Below are positions 25,672-34,227 of a stretch of 64,000 nucleotides of DNA, piece by piece. Each line of letters begins with the position of its first letter. Within the stretch, counting starts at the first letter, position 1. The position numbers were made by a program, and so were the translations under genes. A model generated the notes under the pieces. That model saw only the letters and a list, made by a program, of their open reading frames with translations. It searched no databases and was not told the DNA's origin. The DNA is from Mesorhizobium sp. M2E.F.Ca.ET.219.01.1.1 (GTDB lineage: Bacteria > Pseudomonadota > Alphaproteobacteria > Rhizobiales > Rhizobiaceae). Location: contig NZ_SADT02000001.1 of NCBI RefSeq assembly GCF_004016445.2, positions 229,630 through 293,629 of the forward strand, written 5' to 3'.

Positions 25672-25705
25672 GGATATTATCTATCCTTAAGGATAGCTGA
25701 TATCC
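25672..25705. promoter_or_regulatory. Tandem Rrf2-type operators in divergent promoter region
   Basis: Two GGATA-N5-TATCC sites, 25672-25686 and 25691-25705, sit 19 bases apart centre to centre. The junction TATCCTTAAGGATA (25682-25695) is itself a perfect palindrome. Together with the copy at 24083-24097 they mark this as the control region of the Rrf2 regulator, between the divergent MscS and NmrA-like genes. Confidence 0.65.
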
Positions 25706-25810
25706 TTAATAAAGGGAAGGCTGGTTTGTGGTCGGCCAATCAAGCCGCTCGACCCGACGAACTATCGAACAAGGAGCGTGCCGCAAGAGCGGCGCAAAAG
25801 GAGACATCAC

Positions 25811-26563
25811 ATGAAAATCGTCATCATAGGGGGAACCGGCCTGATCGGTTCGAAAACCGCAGAACGCCTGCGCAAGCGCGGTCACGAGGTGATCGCGGCC
25901 TCCCCCAACACCGGCGTCAACACGATCACCGGTGAGGGGCTGGCAGCTGTGTTGGCGGGGGCTGAGGTGGTCATCGACCTGGCAAATTCCCCTTCCTTCG
26001 AGGACAAGGCCGTGCTCGAATTCTTCCAGACGTCTGGGCGGAATCTGATTGCCGCGGAGAAGGCCGCCGGCGTCAAGCACCACGTCGCGCTGTCCATCAT
26101 CGGGACGGATCGGTTGCCGGACAGCGGCTATCTTCGCGCCAAGGTCGCCCAGGAAAAGATCATCCAGGAAGGCGGCATTCCCTATACGATCGTGCGCTCC
26201 ACCCAGTTCTTCGAATTTCTCGGCGGCATCGCCAAGGAAGGCACGGTCGGCGATACGACGCGCCTGTCGACGGGCTATCTTCAACCGATCGCTTCGGACG
26301 ACGTCGCGGACTTCGTGACGGACGCCGCTCTTGCGGTGCCGGTCAACGGCATCGTCGAGATCTCCGGTCCGGAACGCCTGCGCCTGTGCGATTTCGTCGC
26401 CCGCTACCTCAAGGCGATCGGCGACACGCGCACCGTCATAGCCGATCCGGAGGCGCGGTATTTCGGAACCAGACTGCAAGACGGTTCGCTCGTTTCCGAC
26501 GACCATCCCCGCATCGGCCGCGTCGGTTTCGATCAGTGGTTCGCCGCCCAGCCAAAAAAATGA
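25811..26563 (+). CDS. NmrA-like NAD(P)-binding SDR protein
   Basis: Atypical short-chain dehydrogenase of 250 residues with the N-terminal dinucleotide motif IVIIGGTGLIGSKTAERL. Family members (NmrA/HSCARG or NAD(P)H-binding) often act as redox sensors or quinone reductases; the classical Tyr-x3-Lys is not obvious. The ATG at 25811 has an AAGGAG box. Rrf2 regulators next to NmrA-like proteins are a known association (YwnA/YwnB in Bacillus), which supports a redox-stress role. The cupin gene follows 52 bases later. Confidence 0.87.
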   Translation: MKIVIIGGTGLIGSKTAERLRKRGHEVIAASPNTGVNTITGEGLAAVLAGAEVVIDLANSPSFEDKAVLEFFQTSGRNLIAAEKAAGVKHHVALSIIGTDRLPDSGYLRAKVAQEKIIQEGGIPYTIVRSTQFFEFLGGIAKEGTVGDTTRLSTGYLQPIASDDVADFVTDAALAVPVNGIVEISGPERLRLCDFVARYLKAIGDTRTVIADPEARYFGTRLQDGSLVSDDHPRIGRVGFDQWFAAQPKK

Positions 26564-26615
26564 CCGCCCCCCGCCCTTCATCCGGCGGCGCCCAACCCGT
26601 GAAAGGAAAATCGAA

Positions 26616-27041
26616 ATGATCAAGTCACTCGCCGCCGCCGCAATTCTCACGGCGTTTCTGCCCGCTTCAGCTTTCGCCGACGACACCCCCGGCGGTGGTA
26701 AAGGCGCAAAGGTCGCCCTGGTCTACGACCATGAACTGCCGAATGCGCCCGGCAAAAGCATGAAAGGCGTTCTCGTCGAATATGCTCCCGGCGGCTTCTC
26801 CGAGGGCCACACGCATCCCCAGTCCGCCTTCATCTACGCCACCGTGCTGGAAGGCGAGATCCGCAGCCAGGTCAATGACGGTCCCGTTACAGTCTACAAG
26901 GCCGGCGAGAGCTTTTCGGAAATGCCCGGCGACCGCCACGGTGTCAGCGAAAATGCCAGCAAGGCGAAACCGGCAAAGCTGCTGGCCGTCTTCGTCGTCG
27001 ACACTTCTCAACAGGAACTGACGTTTCCGATCAGGAAATAA
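26616..27041 (+). CDS. Secreted cupin-domain protein
   Basis: A 141-residue protein with a signal peptide (MIKSLAAAAILTAFLPASAFA) and one cupin domain. Metal-ligand-type residues are in GHTHPQSAFIYATVLEGEIRS (His-x-His, then Glu) and PGDRHGVS (His). It is probably a periplasmic metal-binding enzyme or stress protein of unknown substrate. It is likely cotranscribed with the NmrA-like gene under Rrf2 control. The GAAAGGA box at about 26600 supports the start. Confidence 0.87.
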   Translation: MIKSLAAAAILTAFLPASAFADDTPGGGKGAKVALVYDHELPNAPGKSMKGVLVEYAPGGFSEGHTHPQSAFIYATVLEGEIRSQVNDGPVTVYKAGESFSEMPGDRHGVSENASKAKPAKLLAVFVVDTSQQELTFPIRK

Positions 27042-27049
27042 GGGCCGAC

Positions 27050-27082
27050 GCGGTTCATCGCTTCAGTGAAACGGTGAGCCGC
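27050..27082. repeat. Partial RIME-like palindrome
   Basis: GCGGTTCATCG and the imperfect complement CGGTGAGCCGC resemble module one of the repeats at 10341 and 14955; module two is missing or degraded. It follows the cupin stop codon and may serve as a terminator hairpin for the Rrf2-controlled operon. Confidence 0.5.
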
Positions 27083-27132
27083 TCCCTATCTGTTTTTTGG
27101 CGCGATAGCGGATCATCTGGACGCCTGGCCCT

Positions 27133-27750
27133 TCAGCCGACGCGCATGGTCCGGAAGGTGACGGAGTAGCGGTGTTGTTCGACGGGCGGGATGGAGTGTT
27201 CCCACTCGTTCCGCGCCGGGCCGGCCATGAGATAGACGGACCTTGGCTCGACCTCGATCGTTTCACGGTCCCATGCCGCGCCGCTCTTGCGGCGCAGCCG
27301 GAAGCTGCAGGACGCCAGCAGGGAAACGCCGGCGACTAGCTCGAAATGCGGCTTATCCTTGTGCCAGCCTATGCCGGCGCCCGGGCGATATTCGTTGATC
27401 AGCAACTGCGCGAATTCGCTTGCCGCGATGCCCGCGAATTCGGCGACCTTGGCGCGCAGCGGCAGCATGAAATCCGGAATGGGCGGCGCTTCGAGCAGCT
27501 GGCGGCGCTCATAGTCATAGCGCAGGCCGAAGCCGACGACCTGCCTGTTGGCAAGATAGCCGTGAAAGTCGAACGGCTTGAAAGGCAGGTCCTGGATGTT
27601 GCTGACCAGTTCGCGCTCTTCGTCGCGGGTGGTCAGGTCCGGCTGGTAGGAGAAGCCTTCGGGCAGGCTTGCGGGCAGCGCAGGCCCGGGCGCACGAAAG
27701 AGGTCGCCCTGGCGGGCGCTCTCCTTGGTCGGGCGTTTGGCTGATGACAT
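27133..27750 (-). CDS. alkB: AlkB-family alpha-ketoglutarate-dependent dioxygenase
   Basis: DNA-repair-type dioxygenase that would oxidatively remove alkyl groups from DNA bases. The 205 residues contain the Fe(II) ligands His-x-Asp (GIGWHKDKPHF) and distal His (WEHSIPP), and the 2-oxoglutarate-binding Arg pattern in RYSVTFRTMR. Substrate-loop features such as NEYRPGAGIGWH are typical of the family. It stands alone and is convergent with the cupin gene. Whether it acts on DNA or another substrate cannot be told from the sequence. Confidence 0.9.
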   Translation of the reverse strand: MSSAKRPTKESARQGDLFRAPGPALPASLPEGFSYQPDLTTRDEERELVSNIQDLPFKPFDFHGYLANRQVVGFGLRYDYERRQLLEAPPIPDFMLPLRAKVAEFAGIAASEFAQLLINEYRPGAGIGWHKDKPHFELVAGVSLLASCSFRLRRKSGAAWDRETIEVEPRSVYLMAGPARNEWEHSIPPVEQHRYSVTFRTMRVG

Positions 27751-27797
27751 GCGGGCTCAGATAGGCGATCGGAGCAGGTGTGCAAGGCCACTCCTGC

Positions 27798-27822
27798 GGA
27801 ACCTGGCGATGCGTGAAGGGTT
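27798..27822 (+). promoter_or_regulatory. EcfG-type promoter, GGAAC-N17-GTT
   Basis: GGAAC (27798-27802) and GTT (27820-27822) are exactly 17 bases apart and 24 bases upstream of the KTSC gene start. This predicts transcription starting near 27829 with a very short leader. Confidence 0.6.
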
Positions 27823-27845
27823 GGGTTGGGAACAGGATGCCGGCC

Positions 27846-28061
27846 ATGCCTTCCACCGCAATCCAGAACATTCACTACGATCCATCGAGGCGAGTCCTTT
27901 CGGTATGGTTCGTTCCGAGCGGCGACCGCTACGACTATGAGGATGTGGACCCCGAGATCTACATGGCCTTCAAGGCAGCTTTCTCAAAAGGCCAATTCTT
28001 CAACGAATTCGTGCGCGATCGCTTCAGATACCACCTCGTGGGAGGTGGACGCCGGCATTGA
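27846..28061 (+). CDS. KTSC-domain protein
   Basis: A 71-residue protein matching the small KTSC domain found alone in many bacteria: IQNIHYDPSRRVLSVWF, GDRYDYEDVD and FKAAFSKGQFFNEFVRDRF. KTSC domains also occur at the C-terminus of some lysyl-tRNA synthetases; the role of the free form is unknown. The ATG at 27846 is spaced correctly from an AGGA box; the ATG at 27837 is too close to it. An EcfG-type promoter just upstream suggests stress expression. Confidence 0.82.
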   Translation: MPSTAIQNIHYDPSRRVLSVWFVPSGDRYDYEDVDPEIYMAFKAAFSKGQFFNEFVRDRFRYHLVGGGRRH

Positions 28062-28096
28062 GCGCCAGGGCGCCGCGTCTTGACGCTGCGGCGCCG

Positions 28097-29218
28097 TCAG
28101 CCCGTCTTGGGCGCGACGATGCACATCACGTGTTCGGCAATCGCCAGGCTGGCAGTCAGGCCGGGGCTTTCGATGCCGAACAAGTTGACGAGGCCGTCGA
28201 TGCCATGCGTTGCGGCATCCTGGATGACGAAATCGCTGTTGGGGTCGCCTGGACCGGAGAGCTTCGGCCGGATGCCGCTATAGGCCGCCTGCAGGCTGCC
28301 ATCGGGCAGATCGGGCCAATATTTGCGGATCGCGGCATAGAAGCGCTCGCCGCGCGCCGGATCGACACGGTAGTCGAGCGTGTCCGTCCACTCGACGTCG
28401 GGCCCGAAGCGTGCGGCGCTCGCAAGATCGAGCGTAAGATGGACCCCGAGCCCGCCGGGCTCAGGCACGGGATAGACAAGATGTGAAAAGGGCGCGCGCC
28501 CGGCAACCGAGAAGTAATTGCCCTTGGCGAAGCGAAGCGCCGGCAGGAACTGCCGGCCAAACCCTTTGAGCGAGCCTGCCAAGGCGACGGCGCCCAGGCC
28601 GGCCGCGTTGATGAGGCGCGGTGCGGCGATCTCGAACTGCGCGCCGCTTGCCGCGTCCATCGTCCGCACCACGATCCTGCTCGGCTCGACGCGGCCTGAG
28701 ACGATGCGGGTGTTGAGCGACAGCGTCGCGCCGTTGTCCTCGGCGTCGCCGAGCAGGCCGAGCATGAGCGCGTGGCTGTCGATGATGCCAGTGGAAGGCG
28801 AAAGCAGCGCCTTGGTGCAGTGAAGCGCCGGCTCCAGGGCCTGCGCTTCGGCGGCGGAGACGAAGCGCAAATCGTCAACGCCGCAGGCAGCGGCGCCAGC
28901 CTGGATCGAGGCAAGCACGGGGTCCTGGGCCTCGTCGGTCGCGACGATCAGCTTGCCTGCGCGGCGATGCGGGATCGCGCGTTCCGCACAGTAGCGGTAC
29001 AGCATGTCGCGGCCAGCGACGCAGAGCCGGGCCTTCAGCGACCCTTGCGGATAGTATATCCCGGCATGGATGACTTCCGAATTGCGCGAGCTTGTCTCGG
29101 TGCCGATCGCATCCGCAGCTTCGAGGACCAGCGTGTCGAGACCTTGGGCGGCCACGGCGCGCGCGACCGCCAGGCCAATCACGCCTGCGCCCGCGACGAT
29201 GCAATCGACTTGTTCCAT
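28097..29218 (-). CDS. FAD-dependent oxidoreductase, L-2-hydroxyglutarate oxidase-like
   Basis: DAO-type flavoenzyme of about 373 residues. It has the N-terminal FAD motif [33 protein letters not shown] (a hallmark of LhgO/L2HGDH-like proteins) and the C-terminal FAD loop [19 protein letters not shown]. It probably oxidises a 2-hydroxy acid, donating electrons to the quinone pool or oxygen. The start may be the ATG at 29218 ([10 protein letters not shown]) or one seven codons earlier at 29239; neither has a convincing ribosome site. It is divergent from the aminotransferase gene. Confidence 0.87.
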   Translation of the reverse strand: MEQVDCIVAGAGVIGLAVARAVAAQGLDTLVLEAADAIGTETSSRNSEVIHAGIYYPQGSLKARLCVAGRDMLYRYCAERAIPHRRAGKLIVATDEAQDPVLASIQAGAAACGVDDLRFVSAAEAQALEPALHCTKALLSPSTGIIDSHALMLGLLGDAEDNGATLSLNTRIVSGRVEPSRIVVRTMDAASGAQFEIAAPRLINAAGLGAVALAGSLKGFGRQFLPALRFAKGNYFSVAGRAPFSHLVYPVPEPGGLGVHLTLDLASAARFGPDVEWTDTLDYRVDPARGERFYAAIRKYWPDLPDGSLQAAYSGIRPKLSGPGDPNSDFVIQDAATHGIDGLVNLFGIESPGLTASLAIAEHVMCIVAPKTG

Positions 29219-29410
29219 GCTCCAACCCTGCTGCGCCATTAGTTCCGCGACGGTCGCGGCTTGTTGGCGCTATCGATCCCGGCTTCGCGGCTCTTGCGAG
29301 CAGCCTTCGCGATGAGGCATCAGCCGCGACAATGCAACGCGGAATTTTTGGATTTCTCAGCGAGGAAGCTCGTCCTATTTCCGCTTTGGACCCCCAAGAC
29401 AGGACCCACC

Positions 29411-30790
29411 ATGATGGACGCCCGACCGAATTCCCCCGAAGCCCGCGATATCCGCTACCATCTGCATGGCTACACGAATGCCCGCAAGCATCAGGAAACG
29501 GGGCCGCTGGTGATCGAAAAGGGCGACGGCGTCTATGTCGAGGACATTGCCGGCAATCGTTACCTCGAGGCGATGGCGGGCTTGTGGAGCGTCGCCGTCG
29601 GCTTCTCAGAAAAGCGGCTGGTCGAAGCGGCAACGCGGCAGATGTCCAAGCTGCCTTTCTATCACGACTTTGGCTCGAAGGCGCATTCGCCGCTGATCGA
29701 CCTGGCCGAGAAGCTGGTGCAGATGGCGCCGGTGCCGATGAGCAAGGCCTATTTCACCAATTCCGGCTCCGAGGCCAACGATACCGCGATCAAGATGATC
29801 TGGTACCGCTCGAATGCGCTTGGACAACCGGCGCGCAAGAAGATCATCAGCCGCAAGCGCGGCTATCATGGCGTCACCATCGCCTCGGCGAGCCTGACCG
29901 GCCTGCCCAACAACCATCTCTCCTTCGATCTGCCGATCGCCAATATTCTGCACACGTCGACGCCGCATCACTGGCGAGACGCCCAGCCCGGCGAGAGTGA
30001 GGAGCAGTTCTCCGCCAGGCTCGCGGACGAGTTGGAGAAGCTGATCCTTGCCGAGGGGCCTGAAACGATTGCCGCCTTCATCGGCGAGCCGATCATGGGC
30101 GCCGGCGGCGTCGTCGTGCCGCCCGCCGGCTATTGGGAAAAGATCCAGGCGGTGCTGTCGAAATATGGCATCCTGCTGGTGGCCGACGAGGTGATTTGCG
30201 GTTTTGGCAGGACTGGCGAGATGTTCGGCTCGCAGACCTTCGGCATCAAGCCCGACATCATGGTGCTGTCCAAGCAGATTTCCTCCTCCTACCTGCCGAT
30301 CTCGGCGCTGCTCATCAACGACAAGGTGTTCGAGCCGATCGCCGACGAGAGCGACCGCATCGGCACCTTCGGTCATGGCTTCACGGGCGGCGGCCATCCG
30401 GTCGCCGCGGCCGTGGCGCTGGAAAACATCAAGCTGATCGAGGAGCGCGATCTCGTCGGCAATGCGCGCAAGGTCGGCGCACATCTGCAGGCACGGCTGC
30501 GCAAGCTCGCCTCACATCCGCTGGTGGGCGAGGTGCGCGGGGTCGGTCTCATCGCCGCCGTCGAACTCGTCGCCGACAAGGCATCCAAGGCGCCCTGGGG
30601 CAAGCCGGCGGCGCTCGGCGCGCTGGTCAACGGCTTCCTGCAGCAGAATGGCGTGATCTCGCGCAACATGGGCGACGCGATCGCCTTCTGTCCGCCGCTG
30701 ATCATCACCGAGGCACAGATCGACGTGCTGGTCGATGCTTTCGAGCGGTCGCTCGACGCCGCCCTGCCGCAAGTTCATCCGCAGGGCTGA
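29411..30790 (+). CDS. Class III (omega) aminotransferase
   Basis: PLP-dependent aminotransferase of 459 residues. Seen: YFTNSGSEANDTAIKM (cofactor phosphate region), YHGVTIASASLTG, LLVADEVICGFGRTG with the conserved Asp, the PLP lysine in DIMVLSKQISSSYLP, and a C-terminal GDAIAFCPPLIIT segment. It belongs to the beta-alanine:pyruvate, putrescine or GABA-type group; the exact amine cannot be read by eye. The ATG at 29411 follows an AGGA box, and an immediately adjacent second ATG at 29414 is equally possible. An upstream in-frame ATG at 29261 is probably not used. Confidence 0.92.
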   Translation: MMDARPNSPEARDIRYHLHGYTNARKHQETGPLVIEKGDGVYVEDIAGNRYLEAMAGLWSVAVGFSEKRLVEAATRQMSKLPFYHDFGSKAHSPLIDLAEKLVQMAPVPMSKAYFTNSGSEANDTAIKMIWYRSNALGQPARKKIISRKRGYHGVTIASASLTGLPNNHLSFDLPIANILHTSTPHHWRDAQPGESEEQFSARLADELEKLILAEGPETIAAFIGEPIMGAGGVVVPPAGYWEKIQAVLSKYGILLVADEVICGFGRTGEMFGSQTFGIKPDIMVLSKQISSSYLPISALLINDKVFEPIADESDRIGTFGHGFTGGGHPVAAAVALENIKLIEERDLVGNARKVGAHLQARLRKLASHPLVGEVRGVGLIAAVELVADKASKAPWGKPAALGALVNGFLQQNGVISRNMGDAIAFCPPLIITEAQIDVLVDAFERSLDAALPQVHPQG

Positions 30791-30952
30791 AAAGACGATC
30801 GGGGACGGCGCCCGATGTCTTGGCGCCCCTGTTGATCGCCAAGCTGCTTATGCGCGTCTCGCCGTCAGTATCCATAATCTGTTCGATCCATGGAAAAATT
30901 GTTCGGCGGCGAGCCCTCCAAGGGTCGACGGTTCCTTCTAAGGCGGGTCGGA

Positions 30953-30971
30953 GTCTATAAAAATTATAGAC
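30953..30971. promoter_or_regulatory. Perfect inverted repeat, probable operator
   Basis: GTCTATAA-AAA-TTATAGAC, eight-base arms around three bases, lies 42 bases before the FMN reductase start in an otherwise GC-rich neighbourhood. Its size and symmetry fit a dimeric repressor site (MarR, HxlR or TetR type) covering the promoter. No candidate regulator gene is adjacent. Confidence 0.6.
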
Positions 30972-31012
30972 ATTGGACTCTGGTCGTCGACCTACCGAGA
31001 AAGTGCCACAGC

Positions 31013-31576
31013 ATGCCCAATCCAACTGTCGTCGGTTTCTCCGGAAATTTCACCCGGCCGTCGAAGACGCGCGGCTTCGTCGAGCATGTCGTCAGGGATA
31101 TCGCGGTCCGCAACAATCTGTCGGCGAGCACCTATGACATCGAGGATGTCGGAGCCTCGCTCGGCAGCGCCAAATGGGCGCGCGATCTCGATCAGCAGGG
31201 CCGCGACGTCCTTGACAAGGTCGTCAACGCCGATGTGCTGGTGGTCGGATCACCGACCTACAAGGGCAGCTACACGGGCCTGTTCAAGCACTTCTTCGAT
31301 CTGCTCGATCCGACGGCGCTGAGAGGCAAGCCGGTGCTGTTGCTTGCCACCGGCGGCGGCGAGCGGCACGCGCTGATCGTCGAGCACCAGCTTCGGCCGC
31401 TGTTCGGGTTCTTCGAGGCGCTTGCCTTGCCGACGGGAGTCTATGCGACGGACAAGGATTTCGCCGACGGCGTGCTTGTGTCCGAAGCGATCCGCAAACG
31501 CGCCGCGCAGGCGGTCGAGGAAGCGGGATACGCGCTGTTGCGCCGCGCGGGCGGTCAGCGGGTTGCGGCCGAATAG
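31013..31576 (+). CDS. NADPH-dependent FMN reductase
   Basis: Flavodoxin-fold reductase of 187 residues that supplies reduced FMN, similar to MsuE/SsuE proteins. Visible: VVGFSGNFTRPSKT (phosphate loop), LVVGSPTYKGSYTGLFKHFFD (the SPxYxGSxTG-type motif) and KPVLLLATGGGERHAL. No cognate monooxygenase gene is next to it. The ATG at 31013 is chosen by family length; the longer in-frame extension to 30890 reads through the inverted repeat promoter region. Confidence 0.88.
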   Translation: MPNPTVVGFSGNFTRPSKTRGFVEHVVRDIAVRNNLSASTYDIEDVGASLGSAKWARDLDQQGRDVLDKVVNADVLVVGSPTYKGSYTGLFKHFFDLLDPTALRGKPVLLLATGGGERHALIVEHQLRPLFGFFEALALPTGVYATDKDFADGVLVSEAIRKRAAQAVEEAGYALLRRAGGQRVAAE

Positions 31577-31746
31577 CCGAAGCCTCTGGCCGCAGGACGT
31601 TTCCCGACGGGTGAGGCATAGCCAATAGGCGGCCACCACTGGAACCGCGCCTTGCTCGTGCGAGTAGATCGTGACCTGCTGGCCTTTGGGCATATGACGA
31701 TCTCGCCCGGTCCTGCGGTGATGCTGCCTGACACCGCAGGTAAAGG

Positions 31747-33435
31747 CTACTGGAGATCATATGTTGCCAAGATATCAGCTCCCGACAATGCGGATTTTGC
31801 TGTAGCCATCGCGGTCGGCAATTCAACTGTGATGAAATAGCGGGCCTCACTTTCAGTGGCACCGCCTTGCGCAAGAGCCGCGCTCTCCGCCAGATATCCC
31901 CCGGCAATGACTGCGGCCAAGGCGCGGAGGAGTGGCATTGCGGCCGCCAGCGACTGGACGCTGTCGGGCGCTTTGGATAGCGTCTGCGCCAGTTCCGATA
32001 TTTCAGACACAATACGGCTTGCGAGCGGTTCGCCGGCAACGATCGCCAGTCCCTCCCGGCTGGATTTCAGGGCGTCAAACAGCGTCTCGCCGTCTTCGAG
32101 ACGTAGCTTTCGCGAGACAAGGTCAATGGCCTGTATGCCATTGGTGCCTTCGTAGATCGGCAGAATACGAGCGTCGCGATAAAGCTGCGCAACGCCCGTC
32201 TCCTCAATGTATCCCATTCCGCCGTGGATCTGAATTGCAGTTGACGTTACCTCAACCGCTATCTCCGTCGAGTAGGCTTTGGCCAACGGTGTCAATAGAG
32301 AGGCCCTTGCATGCGCAAGCCGTCTTTCATCAGCCGATCTTGCTCTCAGGCTGCCGTCGATCCAAGAGGCGGTGGCCATGCAGAGCAGACGTGCAGCAGC
32401 CGTCTTGGCCCGCATTTCAAGGAGCATTCGTTTGACGTCAGGATGACGAATTATTGCGCTCGCGCCTGCTCGCTGATCCGGAACGCTTCCCTGGCGCCGT
32501 TCCCTTGCATAGGCGACCGACATCTGCGTGGCCCGCTCGGCAAGCGCAACTCCCTGGACGCCCACAAGAAGCCTCGCGTTGTTCATCATCGTGAACATGC
32601 AATTGAGGCCGCGGTTCTCTTCTCCGATCAGCCATCCTCTCGCGCCGCCGTTGTCACCATAGGTCATGGCGCAGGTCGGTGAACCGTGTATGCCGAGCTT
32701 ATGCTCGAGCGAATGGCAGCGCAGGTCGTTGCGTGTTCCGTCAGGCAGAAATTTGGGGACGAGAAACAGGGAAATTCCGCGCGTACCAGCAGGCGCATCG
32801 GCAAGTCGCGCCAAGACCAGATGCACGATGTTGGACGCGCAATCGTGCTCGCCATACGTTATGAAAATCTTGCTACCGGTGATGGCGTAGGTGCCGTCGC
32901 CCAACCGTTCCGCCCGGCAGCGTAGATTCGAAAGATCGGAGCCAGCCTGCGGTTCCGTGAGGTTCATGGTGCCGGTCCATTCTCCGGACACGAGCTTGGG
33001 CAGGTAGAAATCCTTGAGGTCCTGGCTGGCATGCGCCGCAATCGCTTCGATGGCACCTGCCGTCAGAAGCGGGCAGAGAGCGAAGGCCATGGAAGCCGAG
33101 TTCCAGAGTTCGGTGCATCCCACGGCCATCAGCATGGGAAGGCCTTGCCCGCCATGGTCGGCGGGGCCCACTAAGCCGTTCCAGCCAGCCGCGCACCAGT
33201 CCCGATAGGTTGCACGCCAGCCCGGAGGTGTTGTGACCTGCCCGTCTTTGATTGATGCAGGAAGCCGATCGCCCACCTGGTTCAAGGGGGCGATACGTTC
33301 GGCGGCAAAACGCCCGGCCTCGGAAATGATGGCTTGCGCATCATCGAGAGAGAGGTCGGCATAATGAGGGGCGTCGAACTTCCCGGCGCTCTGCATCGCC
33401 AAAAGAATCTGGGACACAGGCGGTTGATAGGTCAT
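31747..33435 (-). CDS. Acyl-CoA dehydrogenase, long subfamily (DmdC-like)
   Basis: FAD-dependent enzyme oxidising an acyl-CoA to its enoyl-CoA. The 562 residues belong to the longer acyl-CoA dehydrogenase subgroup with an extra C-terminal domain, to which DmdC (3-methylthiopropionyl-CoA dehydrogenase) belongs. Seen: an N-terminal YQPPVSQILLAMQ, TMNLTEPQAGSDLSNLRCRA, and QIHGGMGYIEETGVAQLYRDARILPIYEG with the Glu of that segment in the expected position. It is the last gene of a four-gene operon and starts three bases after the crotonase stop. Other acyl-CoA substrates are possible. Confidence 0.88.
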   Translation of the reverse strand: MTYQPPVSQILLAMQSAGKFDAPHYADLSLDDAQAIISEAGRFAAERIAPLNQVGDRLPASIKDGQVTTPPGWRATYRDWCAAGWNGLVGPADHGGQGLPMLMAVGCTELWNSASMAFALCPLLTAGAIEAIAAHASQDLKDFYLPKLVSGEWTGTMNLTEPQAGSDLSNLRCRAERLGDGTYAITGSKIFITYGEHDCASNIVHLVLARLADAPAGTRGISLFLVPKFLPDGTRNDLRCHSLEHKLGIHGSPTCAMTYGDNGGARGWLIGEENRGLNCMFTMMNNARLLVGVQGVALAERATQMSVAYARERRQGSVPDQRAGASAIIRHPDVKRMLLEMRAKTAAARLLCMATASWIDGSLRARSADERRLAHARASLLTPLAKAYSTEIAVEVTSTAIQIHGGMGYIEETGVAQLYRDARILPIYEGTNGIQAIDLVSRKLRLEDGETLFDALKSSREGLAIVAGEPLASRIVSEISELAQTLSKAPDSVQSLAAAMPLLRALAAVIAGGYLAESAALAQGGATESEARYFITVELPTAMATAKSALSGADILATYDLQ

Positions 33436-33438
33436 CTG

Positions 33439-34227
33439 TCACCTGGTGCCTGGTTCGAGACGCTCGGTCTTCTTGGAAAAGAAGGCCTCGAGCCGTTCCC
33501 TGATATCCGGATTGGTTTGCACGGCTGCGGCAAGCAGGCCTTCCGCAAACAGGCCGTCCGTGGTGGACATGTCATTGATGCGGGATATGCCTGTCACGAT
33601 GGCAAAATTGGTGGTTGGGGGATTGGAGGCAATCTGCGCAGCCAGCATCTTGGCGCGGGCGAGCGCCTGACCGTCGCCAACCACTTCATGGCATAGGCCA
33701 AGATCCAGCCCGCGTCGGGCGTCGTAGGTTCTTGCCGACAGCATCATGTCGATCATGCGCGCCGGCGTGATGATGCGGGCCACGCGTACCGTGGCGCCGC
33801 CGCCCGTGAAGATCCCGCGCTGGCCTTCCGGAAGCGCAAAGAAGGCACTCTCCTCCGCCACGCGGACATGGGCCGCCGCCGCCAGCTCGAGGCCGCCGCC
33901 CACGACTGCCCCCTTGAGCGCGGCGACCACAGGGATGCCGCTGAATTGAATGAGGTCGAAGGTTCGGTGCCAGCCTTGGCACATGGTCATGAATTCGACT
34001 GGAGAGCGGTCCTTCTCATAGTGCTCCCGCAGATCCAGCCCGGCGCAGAAATGCGCGCCCCTGGCCGAAAGCACGAAACACCGAGTGCCGCGGGGTGGCG
34101 CCCGAAACACGTTTTCGATCTCCATCAGCATGTCTTCGCTAATGGCATTGCGCCTATCCTCGCGTGCCAGCGTCACGACGGTTACAGCGCCTTCCGTCTC
34201 GATGGTGATGTATTGTTGTTTCATCAT
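33439..34227 (-). CDS. Enoyl-CoA hydratase/isomerase family protein (crotonase)
   Basis: Crotonase-fold enzyme of 262 residues that would hydrate the enoyl-CoA made by the neighbouring dehydrogenase. The oxyanion-hole segment is SARGAHFCAGLDL; the two glutamates used by hydratases are present in GGGLELA and LPEGQRG, so catalytic competence is expected. In the DMSP pathway this step would be methylthioacryloyl-CoA hydratase (DmdD or AcuH). The start at 34227 overlaps the ligase stop by four bases (ATGA). The gene stands between the ligase and dehydrogenase genes in the operon. Confidence 0.9.
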   Translation of the reverse strand: MMKQQYITIETEGAVTVVTLAREDRRNAISEDMLMEIENVFRAPPRGTRCFVLSARGAHFCAGLDLREHYEKDRSPVEFMTMCQGWHRTFDLIQFSGIPVVAALKGAVVGGGLELAAAAHVRVAEESAFFALPEGQRGIFTGGGATVRVARIITPARMIDMMLSARTYDARRGLDLGLCHEVVGDGQALARAKMLAAQIASNPPTTNFAIVTGISRINDMSTTDGLFAEGLLAAAVQTNPDIRERLEAFFSKKTERLEPGTR

